The notes beneath the pieces were generated by a model that saw only the letters and a program-made list of their open reading frames with translations, ran no database searches and was not told where the DNA came from. This document shows positions 1 to 5,575 of a DNA stretch of 14,625 nt, in pieces. Each line of letters begins with the position of its first letter. Positions within the stretch are counted from its first letter, which is position 1. The DNA lies in assembly GCA_964623885.1 (NCBI GenBank), contig CAZUVM010000193.1:1-14625 (forward strand). Reading direction: 5' to 3'. The position numbers and the translations under genes are program-made. The stretch is from CAZUVM01 sp964623885. Lineage in GTDB: Bacteria > Verrucomicrobiota > Verrucomicrobiia > Limisphaerales > UBA8199.

Positions 1-102
1 GTCCCACAGCAAGCAACACCGCGAACTTCACTTTCGTTACTGGCACGCTATTGACAGCCGAGAATGTCTTATGCCATCCGCTGGGAAGATTCCCCCGATT
101 CG

Positions 103-138
103 TCCTCGTCCTCGTTCTCTTCCTCGTCCTCGTGCTCT
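103..138. repeat. TCCTCG hexanucleotide tandem repeat (six imperfect units)
   Basis: Four units are exactly TCCTCG (103-108, 109-114, 121-126, 127-132). Two are degenerate: TTCTCT at 115-120 and TGCTCT at 133-138. The six-base period creates false Ser-rich and Asp/Glu-rich reading frames on the two strands. It is a simple-sequence array in non-coding DNA, and its function is unknown. Confidence 0.75.
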
Positions 139-194
139 GCCGTCAATTCCCCGGGGCCAGATTCCGCCCGCTCGCACCCGTCCGCTCCCGTAGC

Positions 195-236
195 GCAGAC
201 CTCCGAGTCTGCTGTATCGCAGGCTTCCAAGCCTGC
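195..236. repeat. Twin hairpin REP-like element
   Basis: Two similar hairpins lie head to tail. GCAGACCTCCGAGTCTGC (195-212) has a 6-bp stem and 6-nt loop. TGTATC follows as a spacer, then GCAGGCTTCCAAGCCTGC (219-236), whose arms pair over 8 bp around CC. The stems differ only at the fifth and second-last pairs, so the two look like diverged copies of one unit. Paired, related palindromes of this size are typical of REP-type dispersed elements. That this one recurs in the genome is my expectation from similar elements in related genomes and is not visible in the window. Confidence 0.65.
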
Positions 237-289
237 GAACCATCCATTAGTCCAAAAATCCAACAATCCATCCGGCGCCGAAGGGCGCA

Positions 290-499
290 TTGGCCCACCG
301 CAAGGTGCGTCGCCGCTACCTTGAACAAGAACTCCTCGAAGTCAGCGCCGTCGCCATTCCTGCCAATCCAAACGCCCTGGCCCTCGCGCTAAAGTCAGGC
401 GCTATCGAACGCGCGCTTTGGCCGAGACACTGGAAATGCTGCATCACTCCCACACTCCAGCACTCCAGCACTCCAATCCTGCGATTCCGCCTTTCGTAA
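290..499 (+). pseudogene. HK97-type prohead protease, C-terminal remnant
   Basis: The frame reads a basic stretch (HRKVRRRY), then LEQELLEVSAVAIPANPNAL and an Ala/Leu-rich end. The E-L-L-E-V-S-x-V-x-I-P-A-N-P-N-A block is the conserved C-terminal signature of HK97-family (U35) prohead proteases, which mature phage capsids by cleaving the scaffold portion of the head proteins. Only about 40 residues of the usual roughly 150-200 survive. The catalytic His and Ser region is missing and no true start exists; the frame is simply open upstream to a TAG at 248-250. After about position 412 the frame runs into a CACTCC octamer repeat and ends at 499 in meaningless sequence. It is a broken gene, placed as expected just before a capsid fragment. 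Confidence 0.72.
445..476. repeat. CACTCCAG octanucleotide tandem repeat (four units)
   Basis: Four 8-bp units run without gaps: CACTCCCA, CACTCCAG, CACTCCAG and CACTCCAA. The array replaces the natural end of the prohead protease frame, so it either inserted or expanded at the break point of the decayed gene. Confidence 0.75.
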
Positions 500-541
500 G
501 CCAGCTGCACTCCATCCTCACGTCGTAATCACAATCGTTCC

Positions 542-596
542 CATCCTGTCATCCTGTCCGTTCCCATTAGCGTTCAATCAGCGACAATTAGCGTTC
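542..596. repeat. Short direct repeats before the capsid remnant
   Basis: CATCCTGT occurs twice in tandem (542-549, 550-557), and ATTAGCGTTC occurs twice with a 21-bp offset (566-575, 587-596). The stretch between the protease remnant and the capsid start at 624 holds nothing else that I can recognise. Confidence 0.6.
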
Positions 597-623
597 CCCT
601 TTCCGTCCGTCCTTAAATCCAAA

Positions 624-1022
624 ATGCAAACATCCGAAACTCCCGCCCCCACCGCCCCCGACCTCCAAACCCTCGTCACCGAAATCCGCGGCGGCTGGGC
701 CAAGGTCAAAGACCTGCCGGATACCATAAAAACCCTTCAGGATGAAAACACCCGGATCTCAGAAAATCTGACCCAAATCCGCCGTCTCATCGTCAGCCGT
801 CACTCAGGGCCCAGCCGCCCCGGCCAGGTCTCCGACGACTGCGCCCGCTTCATCGCCGCCCAGGCCATTGCCCATTGCGAAAGAAGCGGCCGACTCGCCG
901 CCATTTGCGCGGTGCCCGCTCAGCGCGACGCCCTGCTCCACGCCGCCCGCGAAACCCTCGACCTAAGCACCCGGGCCGCCCTCACTACCAGCGACATCCC
1001 GCTGCCAACCGAGTACTCCGGC
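624..1022 (+). pseudogene. HK97-type major capsid protein, N-terminal remnant
   Basis: From the ATG at 624 the frame encodes about 133 sensible residues. Residues 1-60 form a charged, coiled-coil-like helix resembling the delta (scaffold) domain of HK97 capsid proteins. The segment ends with A-A-L-T-T-S-D-I-P-L-P-T-E-Y-S-G at residues 118-133, which matches the start of the mature capsid fold in such phage proteins. After TEYSG the frame turns into Arg/His/Pro-rich nonsense up to 1619, while a different frame takes over with connector-like protein. The rest of the capsid (typically more than 200 residues) is missing. I read this as an internal deletion. No ribosome binding site is visible, so expression is unlikely. 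Confidence 0.65.
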
Positions 1023-1494
1023 CAGCACCACCGACGCCACGTTCGAGTTCGATCCCCGCGACACCGATCTTTCTCCACCCACGTACCCAATCGAGTCCGT
1101 CACGAAGTTCGAAACCAAAACTTCCGAATCCGACGGCTGGCAGGAACTGCAGCCCACGCCCGCCTACTTGTGCCGCTACGGCTCCGTAATCACCCTCGCC
1201 GCGCCACTCAACCCTCAACTCTCAACCCTCAACCCATCATGCGCCCTCGCCCGCCTCACCTACTCCGGCGGCTACGTCCTCCCCGGCACCACCCCGCAGC
1301 CCGGCCAGGAACCCTTGCCACCCGACCTCGAGCAAGCTGCCGTCGAGCAGGTTGCTTTTTGGTTCCAGAACAAGGATCGCCTCGGCCTCAAAACCCATTG
1401 GCCTTCCGGCGACGCCTACCGCCAGTTCGCCACCCAGGACCTCTTGGACTCAGTCCAGGCTGTCCTCGCCCGCTACCGCCGCTGGGCAATATAG
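1015..1494 (+). pseudogene. Phage head-tail connector (gp6-like) fragment
   Basis: This frame, offset by +1 from the capsid remnant, is open from 967 to the TAG at 1492-1494. It reads sensibly from about 1015: a Ser/Thr/Asp-rich start, then IESVTKFETKTSESDGWQEL, YLCRYGSVITL, LTYSGGYVLPGT, and a C-terminal helix pair PPDLEQAAVEQVAFWFQNKD ... LLDSVQAVLARYRRW. Tyr-Ser/Thr-Gly-Gly-Tyr followed by P-x-D-L-E-x-A-x-x-E-Q is the usual pattern of small phage head-tail connector or adaptor proteins. It has no start codon of its own, since the 5' end merges with the capsid fragment, and a heptamer repeat at 1207-1234 sits inside it. It may be the intact C-terminal part of the protein, but the gene as a unit is broken. 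Confidence 0.65.
1207..1234. repeat. CTCAACC heptanucleotide tandem repeat (four units)
   Basis: Four gapless 7-bp units are present: CTCAACC, CTCAACT, CTCAACC, CTCAACC. They add the odd segment PLNPQLSTLNPS to the connector-like frame, between the YGSVITL block and the LTYSGGY block, where related proteins would be expected to have only a short loop. The repeat therefore probably expanded or inserted in the pseudogene. Confidence 0.75.
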
Positions 1495-1548
1495 CTGCAC
1501 CTCCCCCGCCACCTTGTTTTTGCATTACACCTCCGCTACGTTCCCGCC

Positions 1549-2712
1549 GTGATCTACGACGCCTCTTTGGACGAACTCCTGCAAAAGGTTTGGGACGGCG
1601 GCCGAATCGATCAGAATGAAGCCCTCCGGCTTTACGCCCTGCCGCTCGAAGAACTGGGCGCCTTGTCCGATCGCCGCCGCCAACTCGCCCGCGCCGCGGC
1701 CTACAACGGACGCGGCAACCAAATCGTTACTTACATCGTCGATCGTAACATCAACTACACCAACATCTGCAACGTCTACTGCAAGTTCTGCGCGTTTTAC
1801 CGCACCGAGAAAGATGCCGATGCCTACGTCATTTCCTTTGCCGAGCTCGATCAAAAAATTGAGGAAACGCTCGCGTTGGGCGGCACTCAGATCCTGATGC
1901 AGGGCGGCCATCACCCGAGCCTGACCAAACAGTGGTATCTGGATCTTCTTGGCCACATCAAATCCCGCTTCCCGACCATCAACATCCACGGATTCAGCCC
2001 TAGCGAATTCGTCCATTTCCGCGAAGTCTTCGGCGAGCCGCTCGAGAAGATCATCGGCGATTTCAAAGCCGCCGGGCTGGGCTCGATCCCGGGCGGCGGC
2101 GGTGAAATCCTCGTGGACCGTGTGCGCCGGCGGGTTTCACCGCTCAAAGCCATGACCGATGACTGGCTCGAAGTGATGGATGTGGCGCACCGTTTGGGCC
2201 TCAACTCGTCCGCCACGATGATGTTCGGCCACGTCGAAACCACAGCCGACCGCATCGAGCACCTCGAACGCATCCGCGCCCAGCAGGATAAGAGCCGCAA
2301 CGCCGCCACCGCGAACGGGAATGGGAACATCGGCTTCACCGCTTTCATTTGTTGGACGTTCCAGGCCGAGCACACCAAACTGAAAGCCCCAACCGTCGGC
2401 GCCCATGAATACTTGCGTACCCAGGCGCTCGCGCGAATTTACCTCGACAACATCCCCAGTGTGCAAAGCTCGTGGGTGACGCAGGGTCAGGAGATTGGAC
2501 AAATCGCCTTGAAATATGGCGCCAACGACCTCGGCAGCATTATGATCGAGGAAAACGTGGTTTCCCAGGCAGGCACCACCTATCGCATGACGGTCAATGA
2601 CATGCAGCGGCTCATTTCCGAACTCGGCTACGAACCCCGCCAGCGCGATAATTGGTACCGGCTAATCGATCTACCGGTCGCGGCGATGGCACCTTGTCTC
2701 AAAAACATCTAA
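1549..2712 (+). CDS. mqnC: Cyclic dehypoxanthinyl futalosine synthase MqnC
   Basis: A radical SAM enzyme of the futalosine route to menaquinone. It cyclises dehypoxanthinyl futalosine to the spiro compound that MqnD then cleaves. The 387-residue length fits the family. The [4Fe-4S]/SAM motif is CNVYCKFC, with Cys74, Cys78 and Cys81. Further family blocks follow: GGTQILMQGGHHP, INIHGFSPSE, LGSIPGGGGEILVDRVRRR, SSATMMFGHVET, SSWVTQGQEIGQIALKYGAND and IMIEENVVSQAGT. The start is GTG at 1549; no ATG gives a better start and no clear Shine-Dalgarno is visible. A 10-15 residue Asn/Ala/Gly-rich stretch after QQDK is longer than the usual loop before GFTAFICWTFQ. No other menaquinone gene is in the window. 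The upstream neighbour is a dead phage cassette 54 bp away. The close relative MqnE is excluded by the GGHHP and SSWVTQG blocks. Confidence 0.95.
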   Translation: MIYDASLDELLQKVWDGGRIDQNEALRLYALPLEELGALSDRRRQLARAAAYNGRGNQIVTYIVDRNINYTNICNVYCKFCAFYRTEKDADAYVISFAELDQKIEETLALGGTQILMQGGHHPSLTKQWYLDLLGHIKSRFPTINIHGFSPSEFVHFREVFGEPLEKIIGDFKAAGLGSIPGGGGEILVDRVRRRVSPLKAMTDDWLEVMDVAHRLGLNSSATMMFGHVETTADRIEHLERIRAQQDKSRNAATANGNGNIGFTAFICWTFQAEHTKLKAPTVGAHEYLRTQALARIYLDNIPSVQSSWVTQGQEIGQIALKYGANDLGSIMIEENVVSQAGTTYRMTVNDMQRLISELGYEPRQRDNWYRLIDLPVAAMAPCLKNI

Positions 2713-2715
2713 CGC

Positions 2716-2788
2716 TGTAGGGGACGATGTCAGCAGTCCCAGATTTCCTGGGCAAACGAATGAGAGACTCCTGACGTCGTCTCCTACA
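2716..2788. repeat. 73-bp inverted-repeat element after mqnC
   Basis: The left arm TGTAGGGGACGATGTCAG (2716-2733) and the right arm CTGACGTCGTCTCCTACA (2771-2788) are complementary at 16 of 18 positions, enclosing a 37-bp centre with its own CCCAG/CTGGG mini-palindrome. The element starts 4 bp after the mqnC stop codon. There is no T-run after the right arm, so a simple intrinsic terminator is unlikely, though the stem could still stabilise or end the transcript. Size and structure fit a small non-autonomous dispersed palindrome (MITE or REP type). Confidence 0.7.
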
Positions 2789-2847
2789 ATCTTGGGACAA
2801 GCCTTAGAGACTATAGCAGCGCTTTAAGCGTCCAGCCTTGGACATCC

Positions 2848-3126
2848 TCAACTCACTTGCCTTACCATGTCCTGTCCGCCGTACGGATTCGCCACGCGCA
2901 CCGTGCAATCCGGATCGTCGCGCCACTCGCCATCCACGATGAACCGATACGTGTGCTTCCCGGCCGACAGGCCCAGCGTTGCCGTCCATGCTCCGTCCTT
3001 AGCCTTTTGCATCGGGACCGCGTTCTTTTGCCAATGCGTGAAATCACCAGCCAATAAAACGCTGGCAGCTCCCGGTGCGGAAAAACGAAACGTTTGCTTA
3101 TGCCCTGTCTCGACTTGCCTTGCCAT
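2848..3126 (-). CDS. Small CBM48/AMPK1-CBM glycogen-binding-type domain protein
   Basis: A 92-residue protein made almost wholly of one isoamylase-N-terminal/AMPK-beta-like carbohydrate-binding domain. Visible pattern: FRFSAPGAASVLLAGDFTHW, then MQKAKDGAWTATLGLSAGKH, then TYRFIVDGEWRDDPDCTVRV and NPYGGQDMV. The AGDFTHW, DGxW and Y-x-F-x-V-D-G-x-W-x-x-D-P motifs define the family and include the aromatic residues that normally stack on alpha-glucans. I chose the ATG at 3124-3126 because the domain begins right after it and an AAAGGG-like site precedes it. A TTG at 3259-3261 would add 45 residues of low-complexity sequence. No catalytic domain or signal peptide is present, so it probably acts in the cytoplasm as a stand-alone binding module. 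A link to glycogen metabolism is inference from the family; no such gene is nearby. Confidence 0.8.
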   Translation of the reverse strand: MARQVETGHKQTFRFSAPGAASVLLAGDFTHWQKNAVPMQKAKDGAWTATLGLSAGKHTYRFIVDGEWRDDPDCTVRVANPYGGQDMVRQVS

Positions 3127-3287
3127 ACTTGACCCTTTCCCGGACCCGCTGTCCCTGAAAGGACCTTCCGTTGTGGCTTCGTTCGTCGGGTCCGCTCCAA
3201 TCGAAGCCTGCCGACTCTCGTCTGGCAAACGCAGTTTACCTTTCAACCCGGTCCCGATCAATGAAAATGAGCGCCGACAGCGCCGGC

Positions 3288-3476
3288 TTAGTCGTGCTCG
3301 TGGTGATAATATTGCCCGTTGTAATACCCGTCCGGATAGGCCCGATACTCGCCGTGGCCGTAGCCGTTATACGTCCTATCGTAAGCCCCGCCGTGCTCGT
3401 GGTGTTCGTGTTCGTCTTCACATCCCATCACAAACAGCAAAGACAACAATCCCATCAGATAAACCAAATACTTCAT
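3288..3476 (-). CDS. Small histidine-rich lipoprotein
   Basis: A 62-residue protein with a short lipoprotein signal: MKYLVYLMGLLSLLFVMGC, with the lipobox Cys at residue 19 (V-M-G-C). The mature part is only 44 residues and very polar. It has a His/Glu cluster directly after the Cys (EDEHEHHEH), a Tyr/Gly-rich middle and a C-terminal YYHHEHD, giving eight His in all. A good Shine-Dalgarno (AGAAAGGA, about 6 bases before the ATG) supports translation. The composition suggests transition-metal binding (Zn, Ni, Cu or Co) at the membrane surface, but this is inferred from His content alone. It lies upstream of the CBM-domain gene on the same strand, with a 161-bp gap. I know no named family for it; similar Tyr/Gly/His-rich lipoproteins are common and poorly described. 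Confidence 0.75.
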   Translation of the reverse strand: MKYLVYLMGLLSLLFVMGCEDEHEHHEHGGAYDRTYNGYGHGEYRAYPDGYYNGQYYHHEHD

Positions 3477-3565
3477 ATCAATTCCTTTCTCTAAACCTAA
3501 ACCCCCATCTTGAACGAACCATGGGGATTAACCCGGACTGGGAGCGCCGCTTCCGGTTCGCGTGA

Positions 3566-3581
3566 GGAGGCTTCATCCTCC
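3566..3581. repeat. Short GGAGG/CCTCC hairpin between divergent genes
   Basis: GGAGG (3566-3570) and CCTCC (3577-3581) flank the loop CTTCAT. The hairpin is in the 184-bp divergent intergenic region between the His-rich lipoprotein and the ABC operon. No T-run follows it. I found no convincing -35/-10 pair for either direction in this region. Confidence 0.35.
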
Positions 3582-3660
3582 CTGTCAATAGCATCAACGC
3601 AACGGGACCGTAGTTGATTGACTTCGTTCACCCTGCTGCCAACATGCCGATAACGGAAAA

Positions 3661-4593
3661 ATGGCACCCGCTCCCGTCATCGAGACCCAGGCTCTGACCA
3701 AAACCTTCGGGCCCCAACGCGCGCTGGACGGTGTCAACCTCCAGGTCAAACCCGGAGCTATCGGTTTGCTTGGCCCCAACGGCGCCGGCAAAAGCACTTT
3801 CATGAAGTGCCTCCTCCAGCTCCTGCCCATCACCTCAGGCTCCGCCAAACTCCTCGGCCGCGAGGTCGGCCGCGAAGGCCGTGAAATCCGCAAGCGCGTT
3901 GGTTACACCCCCGAGCAGGACTGCCATATCCCGGGCATGGCCGGCTGCGAATATGTCACCTACTGCGCTGAGCTCTGCGGCGTTCCCTTCCAAGCCGCCC
4001 GCCAGCGCGCCCACGAAATGCTCGATTTCGTCGGCATGGGACAGGAACGCTACCGCAAGGCCGACACCTATTCGACCGGCATGAAACAGCGCCTCAAGCT
4101 CGCCCAGGCCATCGTGCACGACCCCGAAATCGTCTTTCTGGACGAACCCACCAACGGCCTCGACCCGAAAGGCCAGGCCCAAATCCTGGATCTAATCCAG
4201 AGCCTCTGGAAAAGCTTCGCCATTACCGTCGTCCTTTCCTCGCACTTGCTCCATGATGTCGATCGCATCTGCGAAGAAATCATCATCATTGCCCGCGGCC
4301 GGGTATTGGTCCACGACACCCTCGAGAATTTGAAAGCCCGCAAACGCGGCGCGGCTGAGGTTGTGCTCGCCGGGAATCCGGGACCGCTCCAGGCCGCCTG
4401 CGCCCGGCGCTCATGGCCTTGCGAACTCCTGGTCAACGGCCATGTCCGCATTGAACACAAAGCCGAGTCGCTCAACCCGCTGCTCGGTTTGCTGCACGAA
4501 CTGAAAATGCCGCCCCTCGAAATCATCCCCAGCCCTAACGCGCTCGAAGAAACCTTCGTGCAAGCCCTCGAAATCTCTCATGCCGCTTCATGA
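3661..4593 (+). CDS. ABC transporter ATP-binding protein (ABC-2 type, first of two)
   Basis: A 310-residue nucleotide-binding subunit of an ABC-2 export-type system. Walker A is GPNGAGKST (residues 38-46), the Q-loop Gln is about 86 (GYTPEQD), the signature is the degenerate STGMKQR (about 138-144) in place of LSGGQ, Walker B is EIVFLDEP with catalytic Glu162, and the H-loop His is 195 (SSH). About 100 C-terminal residues after the ATPase core form the usual regulatory extension of this class. The ATG at 3661 has a weak GGA nearby. The stop overlaps the following permease by 14 bp, so the two are translationally coupled. It is the first gene of a four-gene operon. The transported substrate cannot be told from sequence; the class covers lipids, polysaccharides, antibiotics, Na+ and proteins involved in gliding. 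Confidence 0.93.
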   Translation: MAPAPVIETQALTKTFGPQRALDGVNLQVKPGAIGLLGPNGAGKSTFMKCLLQLLPITSGSAKLLGREVGREGREIRKRVGYTPEQDCHIPGMAGCEYVTYCAELCGVPFQAARQRAHEMLDFVGMGQERYRKADTYSTGMKQRLKLAQAIVHDPEIVFLDEPTNGLDPKGQAQILDLIQSLWKSFAITVVLSSHLLHDVDRICEEIIIIARGRVLVHDTLENLKARKRGAAEVVLAGNPGPLQAACARRSWPCELLVNGHVRIEHKAESLNPLLGLLHELKMPPLEIIPSPNALEETFVQALEISHAAS

Positions 4594-5575
4594 TACCAGT
4601 TACCAGCACTGGGACGGCGTGCATCGCGGTTTATGGCATCGCCGCTGGGTGATCGCTCGCAACGGCCTTATGGCCAGCCTCCAGAACAAGTGGCTCCGCC
4701 ACCTAGTAGTAATCTGCTGGTTCGGCGGCCTGCTTATGACCGCCGCCCTCTTCTTCGTCGGCCAGTTGCTTGTCGCCGACAGCATCGTCGTCCAATGGGT
4801 GGGCAACCTGAATCCCCAGTTGCAAGCCTTCGCCCGCATGCTCACCACCTGGCTCGAACAACACCCCGAAATCTCCGTCCGCACCACCCAGGATCTGCTC
4901 TTCTATTATTTCGCCATTTTCCTCATGCCCATGAGTATCTTCGCCCTGGGCATGGCTCTGCCGCTCTTCATCACCCGCGACCTCGCCAGCAACGCCATCA
5001 TCATCTATTCCTCCAAGGCCGTCAGCCGCCTCGATTATTTGATCGGCAAATTCGGCAGCGCCTTTGGATTGCTCGTGCTGACCTGGCTGGGGCCCCTCTG
5101 CGCCGCGTGGCTCCTGGGCAATCTCCTGGCGCCCGATTGGCGCTTCTTCTGGCACGCCCGCGTCCCTCTGTGGCACGTCCTTGTTTTCGGCCTGGGCGGC
5201 GCCTGCGCCCTCAGCCTCCTGGCCCTCGGCGTCTCGGCCGTTTCCAGCAAGGAAAAATCTACCCCCGCTTTTTGGTACATCTGGTGGGTCCTCGGCGGCG
5301 TCATCGCTCCCATCGCCATGCGCACTCAGCCCTGGCTCCGCCATCTCAGCTTTAATTATAATCTCGAACAAATCGCTCTGGCCGTCTTCCGCCTGGGCGA
5401 TGATCTCAAAGTCGCTCAGGACAATGTCCCCGTCTTTGGCACCATGCTCCGCAATATCCGGCCCGAGACCATGTACGCCCTCAATTCACCCGCCCTCGCC
5501 GGCGCTTTGCTCGGCCTCGCAGCCATGGCCGCACTTGCCGTCCTCTTGCTCCGTTATCGCGTGAAACCTGAATGA
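4580..5575 (+). CDS. ABC-2 type permease (first of two)
   Basis: A 331-residue integral membrane protein. Hydrophobic segments lie near residues 41-64, 107-131, 158-183, 198-221, 231-247 and 304-325, the six-helix plan of an ABC-2 permease. About 43 polar residues separate the first two helices (residues 65-106). The N-terminus is cytoplasmic-looking and basic (HRRWVIARN). It starts inside the preceding ATPase gene (14-bp overlap) and its TGA shares ATGA with the next ATPase, so it should be made together with both and partner the first ATPase. No enzymatic domain is present. Assignment rests on topology and context rather than on sharp sequence motifs. Confidence 0.85.
   Translation: MPLHDTSYQHWDGVHRGLWHRRWVIARNGLMASLQNKWLRHLVVICWFGGLLMTAALFFVGQLLVADSIVVQWVGNLNPQLQAFARMLTTWLEQHPEISVRTTQDLLFYYFAIFLMPMSIFALGMALPLFITRDLASNAIIIYSSKAVSRLDYLIGKFGSAFGLLVLTWLGPLCAAWLLGNLLAPDWRFFWHARVPLWHVLVFGLGGACALSLLALGVSAVSSKEKSTPAFWYIWWVLGGVIAPIAMRTQPWLRHLSFNYNLEQIALAVFRLGDDLKVAQDNVPVFGTMLRNIRPETMYALNSPALAGALLGLAAMAALAVLLLRYRVKPE

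Larger units (their letters stand above)
1..289. other. Non-coding repeat mosaic upstream of the phage remnant
   Basis: I see no credible gene here. The open frames have biased composition (runs of Ser, or Asp/Glu on the other strand) because they read through a TCCTCG hexamer array, and they overlap each other in several frames. The stretch holds the hexamer array near 103-138, paired hairpins at 195-236, and AT-richer filler. It leads straight into a truncated prohead protease frame with no start codon or ribosome binding site, so it looks like decayed or repeat-invaded DNA, not a gene. Confidence 0.6.

Noticed and set aside
69..290. Acidic Asp/Glu-rich reading frame on the minus strand, and the Ser-rich frame opposite
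   Set aside because: Both come from the TCCTCG hexamer repeat; they overlap each other and non-coding hairpins, and have no plausible ribosome binding site or family.
1023..1619. Continuation of the capsid frame as a long Arg/Pro/His-rich protein
   Set aside because: Composition is typical of an out-of-frame reading of high-GC DNA; the sensible reading moves to the +1 frame (connector-like) and then to mqnC.
1525..2378. Long minus-strand frames opposite mqnC
   Set aside because: These are mirror-frame shadows of a well-conserved radical SAM gene; no family signal.
2867..3565. 232-residue plus-strand frame over the CBM-domain and lipoprotein genes
   Set aside because: It lies antisense to two genes with clear domain, lipobox and ribosome binding site, and its own translation has no recognisable pattern.
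4703..5371. 222-residue minus-strand Glu/Gly-rich frame opposite the first permease
   Set aside because: The opposite strand encodes a clear membrane protein with operon overlaps; the frame is a GC-bias shadow.
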